Below are positions 22,314-30,676 of a stretch of 35,951 nt of DNA, piece by piece. Every line of letters begins with the position of its first letter. Positions within the stretch are counted from its first letter, which is position 1. The stretch is taken from assembly GCA_017412675.1 (NCBI GenBank), contig JAFPWV010000047.1, positions 1 to 35,951 on the forward strand, given 5' to 3'. Position numbers and translations under genes: made by a program. The notes beneath the pieces were generated by a model, which made no database searches, was not told the DNA's origin, and worked only from the letters and a program-made list of their open reading frames with translations. Source of the stretch: Clostridia bacterium. GTDB taxonomy: Bacteria > Bacillota > Clostridia > Oscillospirales > CAG-272.

Positions 22314-23765
22314 ATGAAACACCGGATCACGGCCATCCTGCTGGCCCTGACGCTCCTTTTGCCCCTCCTCGTTTCCTGCGCGGAGGACAAAACGGAGGCC
22401 CCTGCGACCGCTGCCGATCCCACCGCCGAGCCGACCGCCGCTGAGCCGGAGGAGACGGAAGCGGAGGAGGCATACACCCCCGACGATCTCGGGGAAGCGG
22501 ACTTCGGCGGCGAATCCTACGTCATCGCCGGACTCTCGAACCGCACCACCACCGCCGTCACCTCCTCCGAAGTCAACGGCGAGGTCATCAACGACGCACA
22601 GTACAACGCCGCCCGCACGGTCGAGGACCGCTTCAACGTCGCGATCTCCTACGAGGATCTTGCGAACGACGACGGCGCGATGTCGAACGCGATCAAGGGC
22701 ATCGTCTCGAGCGGGGAGGAAAACTATTCCGTCACGTTCGGCGTCGACACCGGACAGATCAGTCTCGCCCTCTCCGGGCACTATCACAACCTCAAGGCGG
22801 TCCCGGAATTCAATTTCGATCAGCCTTGGTGGATCGCCTCGACCGACACGATCGGCGTCGGAAACAAATCCTACGTCGCGTCGTCCTACCTCTCCTACTA
22901 CTGCCTCTACTACATGCGCCTGTTCGTCATCAACAAGGACATGGCGTCGGATCTCGGCATCGAGGTCCCCTATCAGAAGGTCTACGAGGGGAACTGGTAT
23001 CTCGACGACATCGTTGCGATGGCAGAGATCGGAACGGCGGACATCGACGGCGACGGCAAGATGGGTCCGAACGACCGCTACGGCCTCTCCTACGAGGTGT
23101 TCTACACGCTTCAGAGCTCGCTCGGCGTGTCGGTGGTCTCGAAGGACGCGGACAACATGCCCGTGATCTCCTTCGACGTGGACCGCGCGTCGCTCTACCT
23201 CCAGAAGATGGAGCAGATCACCGACAACTTCGGCTACTATCAGACGGGCTACGGCGCGAACATGTTTGCGGACGGGCTCTCCCTGATGTGCTACTGCAAC
23301 CTGCGCGAGGTCTGCAACATCATCCGCGACACGGACCTCAACTACGGCTTCCTGCCCGCTCCGAAGCTCGACGAGCTGCAGAAGGATTTCATGACGGTCG
23401 CAACGGACGTCTACTGGGGCATTCCCGTGTCCTGCGTCTCCCGGATGCCGATGATCGGGACCATCACCGAGGCCCTCTCCTGCCAGCACTTCAACTATGT
23501 GCGTCCCGCGTTCTTCGAGACGACGATGAAGACGAAGCTCTCGGGGACCGAGGACGACACGAAGATGCTCGACCTCATCGCAGACCGTCTGAGCATCGAT
23601 TTCGGATACGCGTACAACGCAAACCTCTCCGGCGTGAGCTCGATCGACGACCTCGTGCGGGACGGTGTGCGCTCCGATACGGTGGCGTCGACCTACCAGC
23701 GGCTGCAGAAATCGATGAACAAGGCGCTCGAGAAGATCGTCACGAAGTACGAAGAGCTGCCGTAA
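22314..23765 (+). CDS. Extracellular solute-binding lipoprotein, sugar-ABC type (orphan 4)
   Basis: The start at 22314 (MKHRITAILL) has AAAGGA about 10 bases upstream; the frame back to 22188 overlaps the previous gene. The 483-residue product has lipobox LVSC (Cys22) and a Pro/Thr/Glu-rich linker. The paralog motifs are GEVINDAQYNAARTVEDRFN, FDQPWWIAS, an EF-hand-like loop DIDGDGKMGPND and a C-terminal KLSGTEDDTKMLDLI. It follows the paralog by 58 bases and is closed by a strong terminator. No membrane transporter genes are near. Ligand unknown, probably carbohydrate. Confidence 0.87.
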   Translation: MKHRITAILLALTLLLPLLVSCAEDKTEAPATAADPTAEPTAAEPEETEAEEAYTPDDLGEADFGGESYVIAGLSNRTTTAVTSSEVNGEVINDAQYNAARTVEDRFNVAISYEDLANDDGAMSNAIKGIVSSGEENYSVTFGVDTGQISLALSGHYHNLKAVPEFNFDQPWWIASTDTIGVGNKSYVASSYLSYYCLYYMRLFVINKDMASDLGIEVPYQKVYEGNWYLDDIVAMAEIGTADIDGDGKMGPNDRYGLSYEVFYTLQSSLGVSVVSKDADNMPVISFDVDRASLYLQKMEQITDNFGYYQTGYGANMFADGLSLMCYCNLREVCNIIRDTDLNYGFLPAPKLDELQKDFMTVATDVYWGIPVSCVSRMPMIGTITEALSCQHFNYVRPAFFETTMKTKLSGTEDDTKMLDLIADRLSIDFGYAYNANLSGVSSIDDLVRDGVRSDTVASTYQRLQKSMNKALEKIVTKYEELP

Positions 23766-23786
23766 GCCAAGCCAAAAACATGAAAT

Positions 23787-23827
23787 CCCCCGGACTCCCA
23801 AAACGGAATCCGGGGGCGTTTTTGTTT
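23787..23827 (+). terminator. Strong Rho-independent terminator
   Basis: A perfect 8-bp GC stem (23787-23794 with 23809-23816) is followed by CGTTTTTGTTTT. It ends the AviRa-like/binding-protein transcript and may also serve the convergent ileS from the other strand, though its T run there is interrupted. Confidence 0.92.
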
Positions 23828-23834
23828 TGACGGA

Positions 23835-26800
23835 TCAGATCTTCGCGACGGTGATGGCGCAGGCCTCGCCGTTGATGTCCCAGTCCTTCGCGTACCCTTC
23901 GATCGGCTCGAAGACGAGTTCGTCGCAGAGGGTCGCGGACTTCATCTCGTCGGGGGACGCGGAGAGCAGGTCCTTCAGCTTCCCGCTTCCGGTGACGGAG
24001 ACCCGGATGTGGTCGGTGACGACGAAATCCGCTTCCTTACGCATCGTCTGGACCTTCGAGATCACCTCGCGGACATACCCTTCCGCGATCAGATCGTCGG
24101 TGAGGTTCGTGTCGAGCGCGACGGAGACGTTGTTTTCGGAGACGGTGAAGTACCCGGGCTTCTGCTTGACCTCGATGAGGAGATCGTCTTCGGCAAGATC
24201 CACGGGCGCGCCGTCAAAGTCGAAGTGCAGCTTGCCGTTCGCACGGAGCTCTGCCATCGCGGCATTCCCGTCGAAGTTCTCGTCCTGCAGCGTCGCGCGG
24301 ATCTTTCCGAGGAGCTTGCCGTACTTCGGACCGACGGTCTTGAGGTTCGGCTTGAAGCTGTAGGAGGAGAGCGCGCTCATGTCGTCGACGAACTTCACCT
24401 CGCGGACGTTGAGCTCGTCGCGGATGATCTCGGCGAGATTCTGCTCCGGCTTCACATCGGAGCGGACGTACAGAGCGGAGAGCGGCTGGCGGTTCTTGAG
24501 GTTCGCGCCGTTGCGTGCCGCGCGTCCGAGCACCACGATGTCGATGATGGCGTTCATCTGTTCCTCGAGCGATCTGTCGATCCGGCTCTCGTCGACGGCG
24601 GGATAGGCGCAGAGGTGGACGGATTCCGGCGCGGCGGGATCGACGGAGCAGACGAGGTTGCGGTAGATGTCGTCCGCCATGAAGGGGATGAAGGGCGCGG
24701 CGATCTTCGAGACCGTGACAAGCGCGGTCCAGAGGGTCATGTACGCCGCGATCTTGTCTTCGGTCATGTCGGGGCCCCAGTAGCGCTCGCGGGACCGGCG
24801 GACATACCAGTTCGAGAGCTCATCGACGCATTCGTAGAGCGCCTTTGCCGCTTCGGGGATGCGGTAGTTCTCGAGGTGGTTGTCGACGGCCTTCACCGCG
24901 GAGTTCAAAACGGAGAGGATATAGCGGTCCATCACCGTGAGGCGGCAGTCGGAGAGGCTGTATTTCGTGGGATCGAACTGGTCGATCTCCGCGTAGAGGA
25001 CGTAGAAGGCGTAGGTGTTCCAGAGGGTGCCGAGGAATTTGCGCTGACCCTCCTGCACGGCCTTTCCGGAGAAGCGGGACGGCAGCCACGGAGCGGAGTT
25101 GGTGTAGAAATACCACCGGATCGCGTCCGCGCCGTAGGTTTCGAGCGCCTCGAACGGGTCGACCGCGTTGCCCTTGGACTTCGACATCTTTTGGCCGTTC
25201 TCATCCTGCACATGGCCGAGGACGATGACGTTCTTGTACGGCGAGCAGTCGAAGAGAAGCGTGGAGATCGCCATGAGGGAGTAGAACCAGCCGCGGGTCT
25301 GGTCGACGGCCTCGCTGATGAAGTCCGCCGGGAACTGCGCCTTGAACTTGTCCTCGTTCTCGAAGGGATAGTGATGCTGGGCGAAGGGCATGGAGCCGGA
25401 GTCGAACCAGCAGTCGATGACCTCGGGGACGCGGTGCATCTCGCCGCCGCATTCCGGGCAGGTGATCGTCACGGAATCGATGTAGAGGCGGTGAAGCTCG
25501 ATGTCCTCCGGGCAGTTCTTCGACATGGCTTTCAGCTCTTCGATCGAGCCGACGGCGTGACGGCAGCCGCAGGAGCATTCCCAGATGTTGAGCGGGGTGC
25601 CCCAGTAGCGGTTGCGGGAGATCGCCCAGTCCTGCACGTTTTCGAGCCAGTCGCCGAAGCGGCCCTTGCCGATGGAGTCGGGGATCCAGTTGACGGTGTT
25701 GTTGTTCCGGATGAGGTTGTCGCGGACGGCGGTCATCTTGATGTACCACGATTCGCGGGCATAGTAGATCAGAGGCGTGTCGCAGCGCCAGCAATGCGGA
25801 TAATCGTGCTCGATCTTCGGCGCGGAGAAGAGCTTCCCTTCCTTCTCGAGATCGGCAAGGATGACCGGGTCGGCCTTCTTCACGAAGATCCCGGCGTAGG
25901 GAGTCTCCGCGGTCATGTTGCCGGCGCCGTCGACGAACTGCACGAACGGGAGATCGTAGCGGCGTCCGACGCGGGAGTCGTCTTCACCGAATGCGGGCGC
26001 GATGTGGACGATGCCGGTGCCGTCGCCCATCGTGACGTAGCCGTCGCAGGTGACATAATGTCCCTTTTTCTTCTGCTTCGCGGCGCATTCCGCGGTGCAG
26101 GCCCAGAGCGGCTCATATTCGCGGTATTCGAGGGCGGAGCCGGGCATCTCTTCGAGGATCTCGTATGCCGGGGCGTCGTCCTTCGCGAGCTTCGAGAGGA
26201 CGGTGCCGCAGAGGGCTTTCGCCATGTAATAGGTGTACCCGTCGGCGGCCTTCACCCTGACGTAGGTCTCATCGGGATTGACGCAGAGCGCGACGTTCGA
26301 GGGCAGCGTCCACGGCGTCGTGGTCCACGCGAGGAAATAAGCGTCCTCGCCCTTCACCTTGAAGCGGACGACGGCGGAGCGTTCCTTGACGGTCTTGTAA
26401 CCTTGCGCGACTTCCTGCGCGGAGAGCGGCGTGCCGCAGCGGGGGCAGTACGGGACGATCTTGAAGCCCTTGTAGAGCAGGCCCTTGTCCCAGATCTGAC
26501 GGAGCGCCCACCACTCGGACTCGATATAGCTGTTTTCATAGGTGACGTAGGGGTGCTCCATGTCCGCCCAGAAGCCGACAGTCCCGGAGAAATCCTCCCA
26601 CATGCCCTTGTATTTCCAGACGGATTCCTTGCACTGGTTGATGAACGGCTCGAGCCCGTATGCCTCGATCTGATCCTTGCCGTCCAGCCCGAGCTTCTTC
26701 TCGACCTCGATCTCGACCGGCAGACCGTGGGTGTCCCAGCCGGCCTTGCGCGGCACATCGCGGCCCTTCATCCAGCGGTAGCGCGGGATCAGGTCCTTGA

Positions 26801-26990
26801 TGACGCGGGTGAGGACGTGGCCGATGTGCGGCTTGCCGTTGGCGGTCGGCGGGCCGTCGTAGAAGGTATAGCCCGGACGTCCCTCGCTCTCCCGGAGCTG
26901 TTTCTTGAAGATGTCGTTCTCGTTCCAGAATTTCAGGGTCTCGCGCTCGCGTTCTACGAAATTCAGGTTTGTGTTGACCTTGTTGTACAT
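23835..26990 (-). CDS. Isoleucyl-tRNA synthetase, type 2
   Basis: This 1051-residue class I synthetase charges tRNA-Ile. HIGH lies at 55-58 in DGPPTANGKPHIGH and KMSKS at 601-605. GWDTHGLPVEIEVEKKLG and an editing domain with TTPWTLPSN (about 220-235) are present, as is a CxxC-type zinc segment (ECSCGC, then CPECGG) in the middle. The length and the GKPHIGH wording mark the eukaryote-like type 2 (IleS2), known for low sensitivity to mupirocin. The start at 26990 has GGAGG 5 bases upstream; the frame to 27020 has no site. A T-box leader lies just upstream. Confidence 0.97.
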   Translation of the reverse strand: MYNKVNTNLNFVERERETLKFWNENDIFKKQLRESEGRPGYTFYDGPPTANGKPHIGHVLTRVIKDLIPRYRWMKGRDVPRKAGWDTHGLPVEIEVEKKLGLDGKDQIEAYGLEPFINQCKESVWKYKGMWEDFSGTVGFWADMEHPYVTYENSYIESEWWALRQIWDKGLLYKGFKIVPYCPRCGTPLSAQEVAQGYKTVKERSAVVRFKVKGEDAYFLAWTTTPWTLPSNVALCVNPDETYVRVKAADGYTYYMAKALCGTVLSKLAKDDAPAYEILEEMPGSALEYREYEPLWACTAECAAKQKKKGHYVTCDGYVTMGDGTGIVHIAPAFGEDDSRVGRRYDLPFVQFVDGAGNMTAETPYAGIFVKKADPVILADLEKEGKLFSAPKIEHDYPHCWRCDTPLIYYARESWYIKMTAVRDNLIRNNNTVNWIPDSIGKGRFGDWLENVQDWAISRNRYWGTPLNIWECSCGCRHAVGSIEELKAMSKNCPEDIELHRLYIDSVTITCPECGGEMHRVPEVIDCWFDSGSMPFAQHHYPFENEDKFKAQFPADFISEAVDQTRGWFYSLMAISTLLFDCSPYKNVIVLGHVQDENGQKMSKSKGNAVDPFEALETYGADAIRWYFYTNSAPWLPSRFSGKAVQEGQRKFLGTLWNTYAFYVLYAEIDQFDPTKYSLSDCRLTVMDRYILSVLNSAVKAVDNHLENYRIPEAAKALYECVDELSNWYVRRSRERYWGPDMTEDKIAAYMTLWTALVTVSKIAAPFIPFMADDIYRNLVCSVDPAAPESVHLCAYPAVDESRIDRSLEEQMNAIIDIVVLGRAARNGANLKNRQPLSALYVRSDVKPEQNLAEIIRDELNVREVKFVDDMSALSSYSFKPNLKTVGPKYGKLLGKIRATLQDENFDGNAAMAELRANGKLHFDFDGAPVDLAEDDLLIEVKQKPGYFTVSENNVSVALDTNLTDDLIAEGYVREVISKVQTMRKEADFVVTDHIRVSVTGSGKLKDLLSASPDEMKSATLCDELVFEPIEGYAKDWDINGEACAITVAKI

Positions 26991-27031
26991 GATGCCTCCA
27001 TTGATGTGTGATTCGCGCACTTCGGAAAAAC

Positions 27032-27056
27032 AAAAAAGCCCGGCACCATCCGGGAC
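27032..27056 (-). terminator. T-box regulated terminator of ileS
   Basis: On the minus strand CCCGG (27050-27054) pairs with CCGGG (27039-27043), and six T follow (27032-27037). It lies 42 bases before the ileS start and would be avoided when uncharged tRNA-Ile binds the leader. Confidence 0.88.
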
Positions 27057-27264
27057 AGAAAATCTGCTTCACCACCCGCACGCACGATACGGTCCCCATC
27101 TAACGCCGGGGCTGCGGCGGGGGCTTGGGCATGGCCTTCACCCTGCGGCTCGGGAGTGATTTTCGCGTGCCGCCGCGTACCGGATCCCACCCATCCCGGC
27201 TCTCTTCGACGCGGCCCCCGTTCGACCGGGACACCTACTCGTTCCGTCATCGCCTTTGTTTATC
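27032..27264 (-). promoter_or_regulatory. Isoleucine T-box riboswitch leader
   Basis: Read on the minus strand, the leader has the stem I hallmarks in order: GAGTAGGT (27233-27240), an AGAGAGCCGGG loop region (about 27194-27204), and a specifier loop with AUC (27158-27160) followed by ACTCCCGAGC. The T-box-like GGGTGGT (27071-27077) comes next, then the terminator. AUC is an isoleucine codon, matching the downstream gene. The promoter lies at 27271-27300. High uncharged tRNA-Ile should raise ileS expression. Confidence 0.88.
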
Positions 27265-27270
27265 TGCTTT

Positions 27271-27300
27271 ATTATACCCGTTTTTTCCCCGTTTTGTCAA
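27271..27300 (-). promoter_or_regulatory. Promoter of the T-box/ileS transcript
   Basis: On the minus strand perfect TTGACA (27295-27300), an 18-base spacer and perfect TATAAT (27271-27276). Confidence 0.92.
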
Positions 27301-27332
27301 GGGGAAGAATCCGCAAAAATCACCGAAAACTC

Positions 27333-27361
27333 TTGCAAATCCTCCCTGGGTATGGTAAAAT
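27333..27361 (+). promoter_or_regulatory. Promoter of the isomerase-like operon
   Basis: TTGCAA (27333-27338), 17 bases, TAAAAT (27356-27361) with an extended TG at 27353-27354. Transcription should begin near 27368, about 60 bases before the start codon. Confidence 0.8.
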
Positions 27362-27427
27362 GAGACAAAACAGGAGCCCGGGAGACGATGATCTCCGGGA
27401 AATGTCCGTTTCAGAAAGGAATCTGCC

Positions 27428-28231
27428 ATGACAAACCGCAAAGACTGGCCTCTTGCCCTCTCCGTCGGTCCCGGCGCGATGAACGCGGAGAACTTCGACG
27501 CGCTCGCCGACGCCGGCATCCGTGAGCTGGAGCTCTCCTCCGGCGCGATCGATCCCTTCTATGCCGTCCTCGACTTCCCGCACCGCGCGAAAGACATCGC
27601 CGCGGAGGCGAAGGCGCACGGGGTGACGATCTCCTCGGTCCATCTGCCGTTCGGCCCGTTCTCGAAGATCGATCCCGCGTCCCCGGATCCGGCGGTGCGC
27701 AAGACCATCCTCGACATCCAGTCCGAGCTCCTCGCCGCAACGGGAGAAGCCGGGATCGGGATGGCGATCATCCATCCGTCCGGCGAGCCCTACCGCGAAG
27801 AGGAGCGCGGAGAGCGGATGGCGTGTGCCGTCGACGTCATCGGCGAGCTGACCGGGATCGCGAAGGCCGCGGGCGTCACGCTCTGCCTCGAAAACCTGCC
27901 GCGTACCTGTCTCTGCCGCACGTCGGACGAAATGCTCGTCTTCCTCTCGGCGATCCCCGATCTGCGCGTGGTGTTCGACACGAACCACAGCCTGAAGGAG
28001 GACAACGTCCACTACATCAAAACCGTCGGGGACCGGATCGTCACGCTGCACGTCTCGGACTACGACTTCATCGACGAAAAGCACTGGCTCCCGCTCGAGG
28101 GAAAGAACGACTGGCCCGCCATCCTCGCCGCGCTCGAAGAGGTCGGATACAGCGGACGCTTCCTCTATGAATCGGGCGGTGGACGCCCCTATTGGGACAT
28201 TGCGGACAACTACCGGACCCTCCTCGCCTGA
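27428..28231 (+). CDS. Sugar phosphate isomerase/epimerase-like TIM-barrel protein
   Basis: The 267-residue protein matches the xylose-isomerase-like TIM-barrel (AP_endonuc_2) family. Candidate metal ligands are Glu155 (LCLENLP), Asp184 and His187 (FDTNH), His208 (LHVSDYD) and Glu248 (YESGGG). Family members include hydroxypyruvate isomerase, inosose dehydratase and ketose epimerases; which reaction this one runs is not clear. No signal peptide, so cytoplasmic. The start at 27428 has AAAGGA about 10 bases upstream. It heads an operon with an ADP-ribosylglycohydrolase-family gene 32 bases downstream. Confidence 0.85.
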   Translation: MTNRKDWPLALSVGPGAMNAENFDALADAGIRELELSSGAIDPFYAVLDFPHRAKDIAAEAKAHGVTISSVHLPFGPFSKIDPASPDPAVRKTILDIQSELLAATGEAGIGMAIIHPSGEPYREEERGERMACAVDVIGELTGIAKAAGVTLCLENLPRTCLCRTSDEMLVFLSAIPDLRVVFDTNHSLKEDNVHYIKTVGDRIVTLHVSDYDFIDEKHWLPLEGKNDWPAILAALEEVGYSGRFLYESGGGRPYWDIADNYRTLLA

Positions 28232-28263
28232 GGCGCCCGGATCAACGAAAGGAGAATCGAATC

Positions 28264-29613
28264 ATGCTGCTCCATCAGCCCTGGCTCCGGTACGGCCGGG
28301 ACATCCGGGTCGAATACGAACAATGCGTGCGCGAGGGACGCGACGTCGCAAAATACGAGGCGGCGGTGAACGGCTTCTGCGCGCTGGACAACGATACCCT
28401 CTTTGAAAATGAAGCGGCGGTGACCGAACTTGCCGCCGTCATGGCATCCGCTCCCATCCGCGCGGACTTCCCCTACGAAGAGCCCTCGGACCTCGCGTCC
28501 ATCCTCGCGGCATCCCCGTCCGCCTCCGCAGCGCCAACCCTGCCCGATCTGCCGGACGACGACATGCTGCTCGACAAGATGAGCGGCGCGTGGATCGCCC
28601 GGATCGCGGGGTGTCTGCTCGGTAAGCCCGTCGAAGGCTGGCGGCGCGATCTTCTGCTCCCCGTGCTCAAAGCGACGGACAACTATCCGATGCACAAGTA
28701 CATCACAAAGGCGGAATTCTCGGAAGAGCTCATCAAGGAACACAACCTCTGGACCGGCGGATGCTTCGCGGACAACGTCCATTACGCCTCCCCGGTCGAC
28801 GACGACACGAACTACACGACCTTCGCGCTGAAGCTCGTGCGGGCCTACGGGCGGGACTTCACTCCGGCAGACGTCGCGGAGGCGTGGCTCTCGTGGATCC
28901 CGTGCTTTGCCACCTGCACGGCGGAGCGCGTCGCCTACCGCAACATCGCGTCGGGGCTGCTTCCGCCCGAAACGGCGACCTATAAGAACCCCTACCGCGA
29001 ATGGATCGGGGCGCAGATCCGCGGCGATCTCTTCGGCTACATCAACCCCGGCGATCCGAGGACCGCGGCGGAGATGGCCTTCCGCGACGCATCGATCTCC
29101 CATGTGAAGAACGGCATCTACGGTGAGATGTACATCGCTGCCATGATCGCGGCTGCGGCGGTCGAGCGCGACATCCGCACGATCATCGAAACCGGACTCG
29201 CCTATATCCCGGCGAAATCGCGGCTCACGGCGGACGTGCGGCATGTGATCGCGCTCTACGACGCAGGAAAATCCGCCGCCGAGATCATCGAAGAGATCCA
29301 CACGCATTACAACGAGCACTCCGCAAACGACTGGTGCTACACCAACTCGAACGCGATGATCGTCACGATGGCCCTGCTCTGCGGCGGCGGAGACTTCGGG
29401 ACTTCGATCTGCCTCGCGGTACAGACGGCGTTCGACACGGACTGCAACGGCGCGACGGTCGGCTCGATCATCGGCATCCGCAACGGCGAGGCGGGGATCG
29501 ATCCCTACTGGTACGCGCCGTTCGAGAAGCGGCTCTACACGTCCATCGAGGGCTACAACACGGTCGAGGTCGACGAACTCGCCAAGCGCACCCTCAACCT
29601 CGTCAAGCGGTGA
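28264..29613 (+). CDS. ADP-ribosylglycohydrolase-family protein
   Basis: The 449-residue protein starts at 28264 (MLLHQPWLRY) after AAAGGAG. From about residue 100 it has the ADP-ribosylglycohydrolase fold: MSGAWIARIAGCLLGKPVEG, the first metal motif VDDDTNYT (178-185), and the second FDTDCNGATVG (390-400) with its DxD and small residues. Such enzymes cut ADP-ribose from proteins or small molecules; many relatives in sugar operons act on other ribosides or are of unknown use. The N-terminal 100 residues are an extra domain without a name I recognise. Its stop overlaps the next start by one base. Confidence 0.85.
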   Translation: MLLHQPWLRYGRDIRVEYEQCVREGRDVAKYEAAVNGFCALDNDTLFENEAAVTELAAVMASAPIRADFPYEEPSDLASILAASPSASAAPTLPDLPDDDMLLDKMSGAWIARIAGCLLGKPVEGWRRDLLLPVLKATDNYPMHKYITKAEFSEELIKEHNLWTGGCFADNVHYASPVDDDTNYTTFALKLVRAYGRDFTPADVAEAWLSWIPCFATCTAERVAYRNIASGLLPPETATYKNPYREWIGAQIRGDLFGYINPGDPRTAAEMAFRDASISHVKNGIYGEMYIAAMIAAAAVERDIRTIIETGLAYIPAKSRLTADVRHVIALYDAGKSAAEIIEEIHTHYNEHSANDWCYTNSNAMIVTMALLCGGGDFGTSICLAVQTAFDTDCNGATVGSIIGIRNGEAGIDPYWYAPFEKRLYTSIEGYNTVEVDELAKRTLNLVKR

Positions 29614-30074
29614 TGCTGTACGAAACGATCGCGACGCCCGTCGGGCTCCTCACCGCAGAGATCGGCGGAGGCTTCGTGCGCCGCCTCGGCGTTTTTCCGG
29701 CAGGCGTGTCCGATCCGGACGCCGGGGACCGCATCCTCGCCGAGGGGCTGCGGGATGAGATCCATGCGTATTTCCACGGGGAGCGGAGGGACTTTTCGCT
29801 CCCCGTTTCCCTGTCCGGAACGTATTTTCAGCGCGCGGTGTGGCGGGAAATACAAAAAATCCCCTTCGGAGAGACGTGCTCCTACGGGGAGATCGCAAAA
29901 AGGCTCGGCAATCCGGGTGCTTCCCGGGCGATCGGATCGGCATGCCGCGTGAATCCGGTCCTCATTCTCATCCCCTGTCACCGGGTGACGGCGGCGCGTG
30001 GGGGAGGCGGGTATGTGCTCGGCGCTGCGGCGAAGGAATATCTGCTCAGTCTTGAGGCTCGGCAGGGCGGATGA
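29613..30074 (+). CDS. Methylated-DNA-[protein]-cysteine S-methyltransferase (Ogt/MGMT)
   Basis: This 153-residue protein repairs O6-alkylguanine by moving the alkyl group to its own Cys122 in PCHRV (121-125). FQRAVWREIQKIPFGET with YGEIAKRLGNPGASRAIGSA supplies the DNA-binding helix and active-site region. The N-terminal domain is short, as in Ogt proteins. The start at 29613 overlaps the preceding stop by one base (TGATG), so it is translationally coupled to the ADP-ribosylglycohydrolase-like gene. Its last 29 bases overlap the end of the convergent MarR gene. Confidence 0.92.
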   Translation: MLYETIATPVGLLTAEIGGGFVRRLGVFPAGVSDPDAGDRILAEGLRDEIHAYFHGERRDFSLPVSLSGTYFQRAVWREIQKIPFGETCSYGEIAKRLGNPGASRAIGSACRVNPVLILIPCHRVTAARGGGGYVLGAAAKEYLLSLEARQGG

Positions 30075-30507
30075 GCGGATTGGCTTCGTCGATCTTGCTC
30101 TCGACCTTCGAGAGGATGCCGTCGAACGAACGGAGCTGCGCCGGGGTGAACTGCTCCTCGACCTCGCGGACATAGTCCTTGACGCCGTTCTCGTACAGGC
30201 TGATGTAGTTGTAATACTTCTCGGTGAGACGGAGGCGGAATTCGCGCTTGTCGTCCTCCGAGGCTTCCTTGACGATGTATCCCTTCTGGATGAGCGAGGC
30301 GACCTTGTAGGACGCGCCCGGGCGGGAGATGCCGAGGAAATCGGCGAATTCGCTGACGGTCGGCGCGCCGAGGGAGTGGATGACCTCCACGGCGAAGACC
30401 TCCATCGCGGTGAGGGAACCTTCGCGCTCCTTGATGATGGAAAACAGTCTCCGGTAGAATTGCAGATGAATCTTATCGGTGATGCGCATAATGTGTTCTT
30501 CCAGCAC
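30046..30507 (-). CDS. MarR family transcriptional regulator
   Basis: The 153-residue protein has a winged helix (about 45-115): TVSEFADFLGISRPGASYKVASLIQKGYIVKEASEDDKREFRLRLTE, here read as helix-turn-helix (50-72) and wing (82-95). The start is GTG at 30507 with GGGAGG about 8 bases upstream; an ATG at 30489 would be an alternative without such a site. Convergent with the MGMT gene, overlapping by 29 bases. Two palindromes over its promoter suggest autoregulation. The ligand and target genes are unknown. Confidence 0.9.
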   Translation of the reverse strand: MLEEHIMRITDKIHLQFYRRLFSIIKEREGSLTAMEVFAVEVIHSLGAPTVSEFADFLGISRPGASYKVASLIQKGYIVKEASEDDKREFRLRLTEKYYNYISLYENGVKDYVREVEEQFTPAQLRSFDGILSKVESKIDEANPLIRPAEPQD

Positions 30508-30540
30508 GATCGTTACCTCCCGGACGCAAACATTGACAGG

Positions 30541-30572
30541 GTGATTGTATCACGTCCGATGACGGGAGTCAT
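30541..30572 (-). promoter_or_regulatory. MarR gene promoter with two palindromic operator candidates
   Basis: On the minus strand a -35-like ATGACT and a -10 TACAAT are 17 bases apart. GTGAT-TGT-ATCAC (30541-30553) covers the -10, and ATGAC-GGGA-GTCAT (30559-30572) covers the -35. Both inverted repeats are perfect. These are natural places for the regulator to bind its own promoter. Confidence 0.55.
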
Positions 30573-30631
30573 TTTCATTTCATGAAGAAATATTGAATTT
30601 TTATAGAGGTGTGCGTCCCGACGGAAAAACG

Positions 30632-30654
30632 GCCCGAAACGGGCGGATTTTTTT
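30632..30654 (+). terminator. Hairpin-T terminator between MarR and rpsO
   Basis: GCCCG (30632-30636) pairs with CGGGC (30640-30644) across AAA, followed by GGATTTTTTT; the other strand reads CGTTTTT after the stem, so it could work both ways. No annotated gene runs into it from either side. It may insulate rpsO or end a short RNA. Confidence 0.6.
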
Positions 30655-30676
30655 GCAGTTTCTTTCGGATTTGGTC

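Noticed and set aside
20516-22477. A 653-codon minus-strand open frame opposite orphan binding protein 3
   Set aside because: It mirrors the codon structure of the plus-strand lipoprotein gene, has no ribosome-binding site or motifs and crosses gene borders.
24009-27011. A 1000-codon open frame antisense to ileS
   Set aside because: The amino-acid make-up is that of a GC-rich shadow frame (many Val, Asp, Arg, Gly without motifs), and the minus strand carries an unmistakable isoleucyl-tRNA synthetase.
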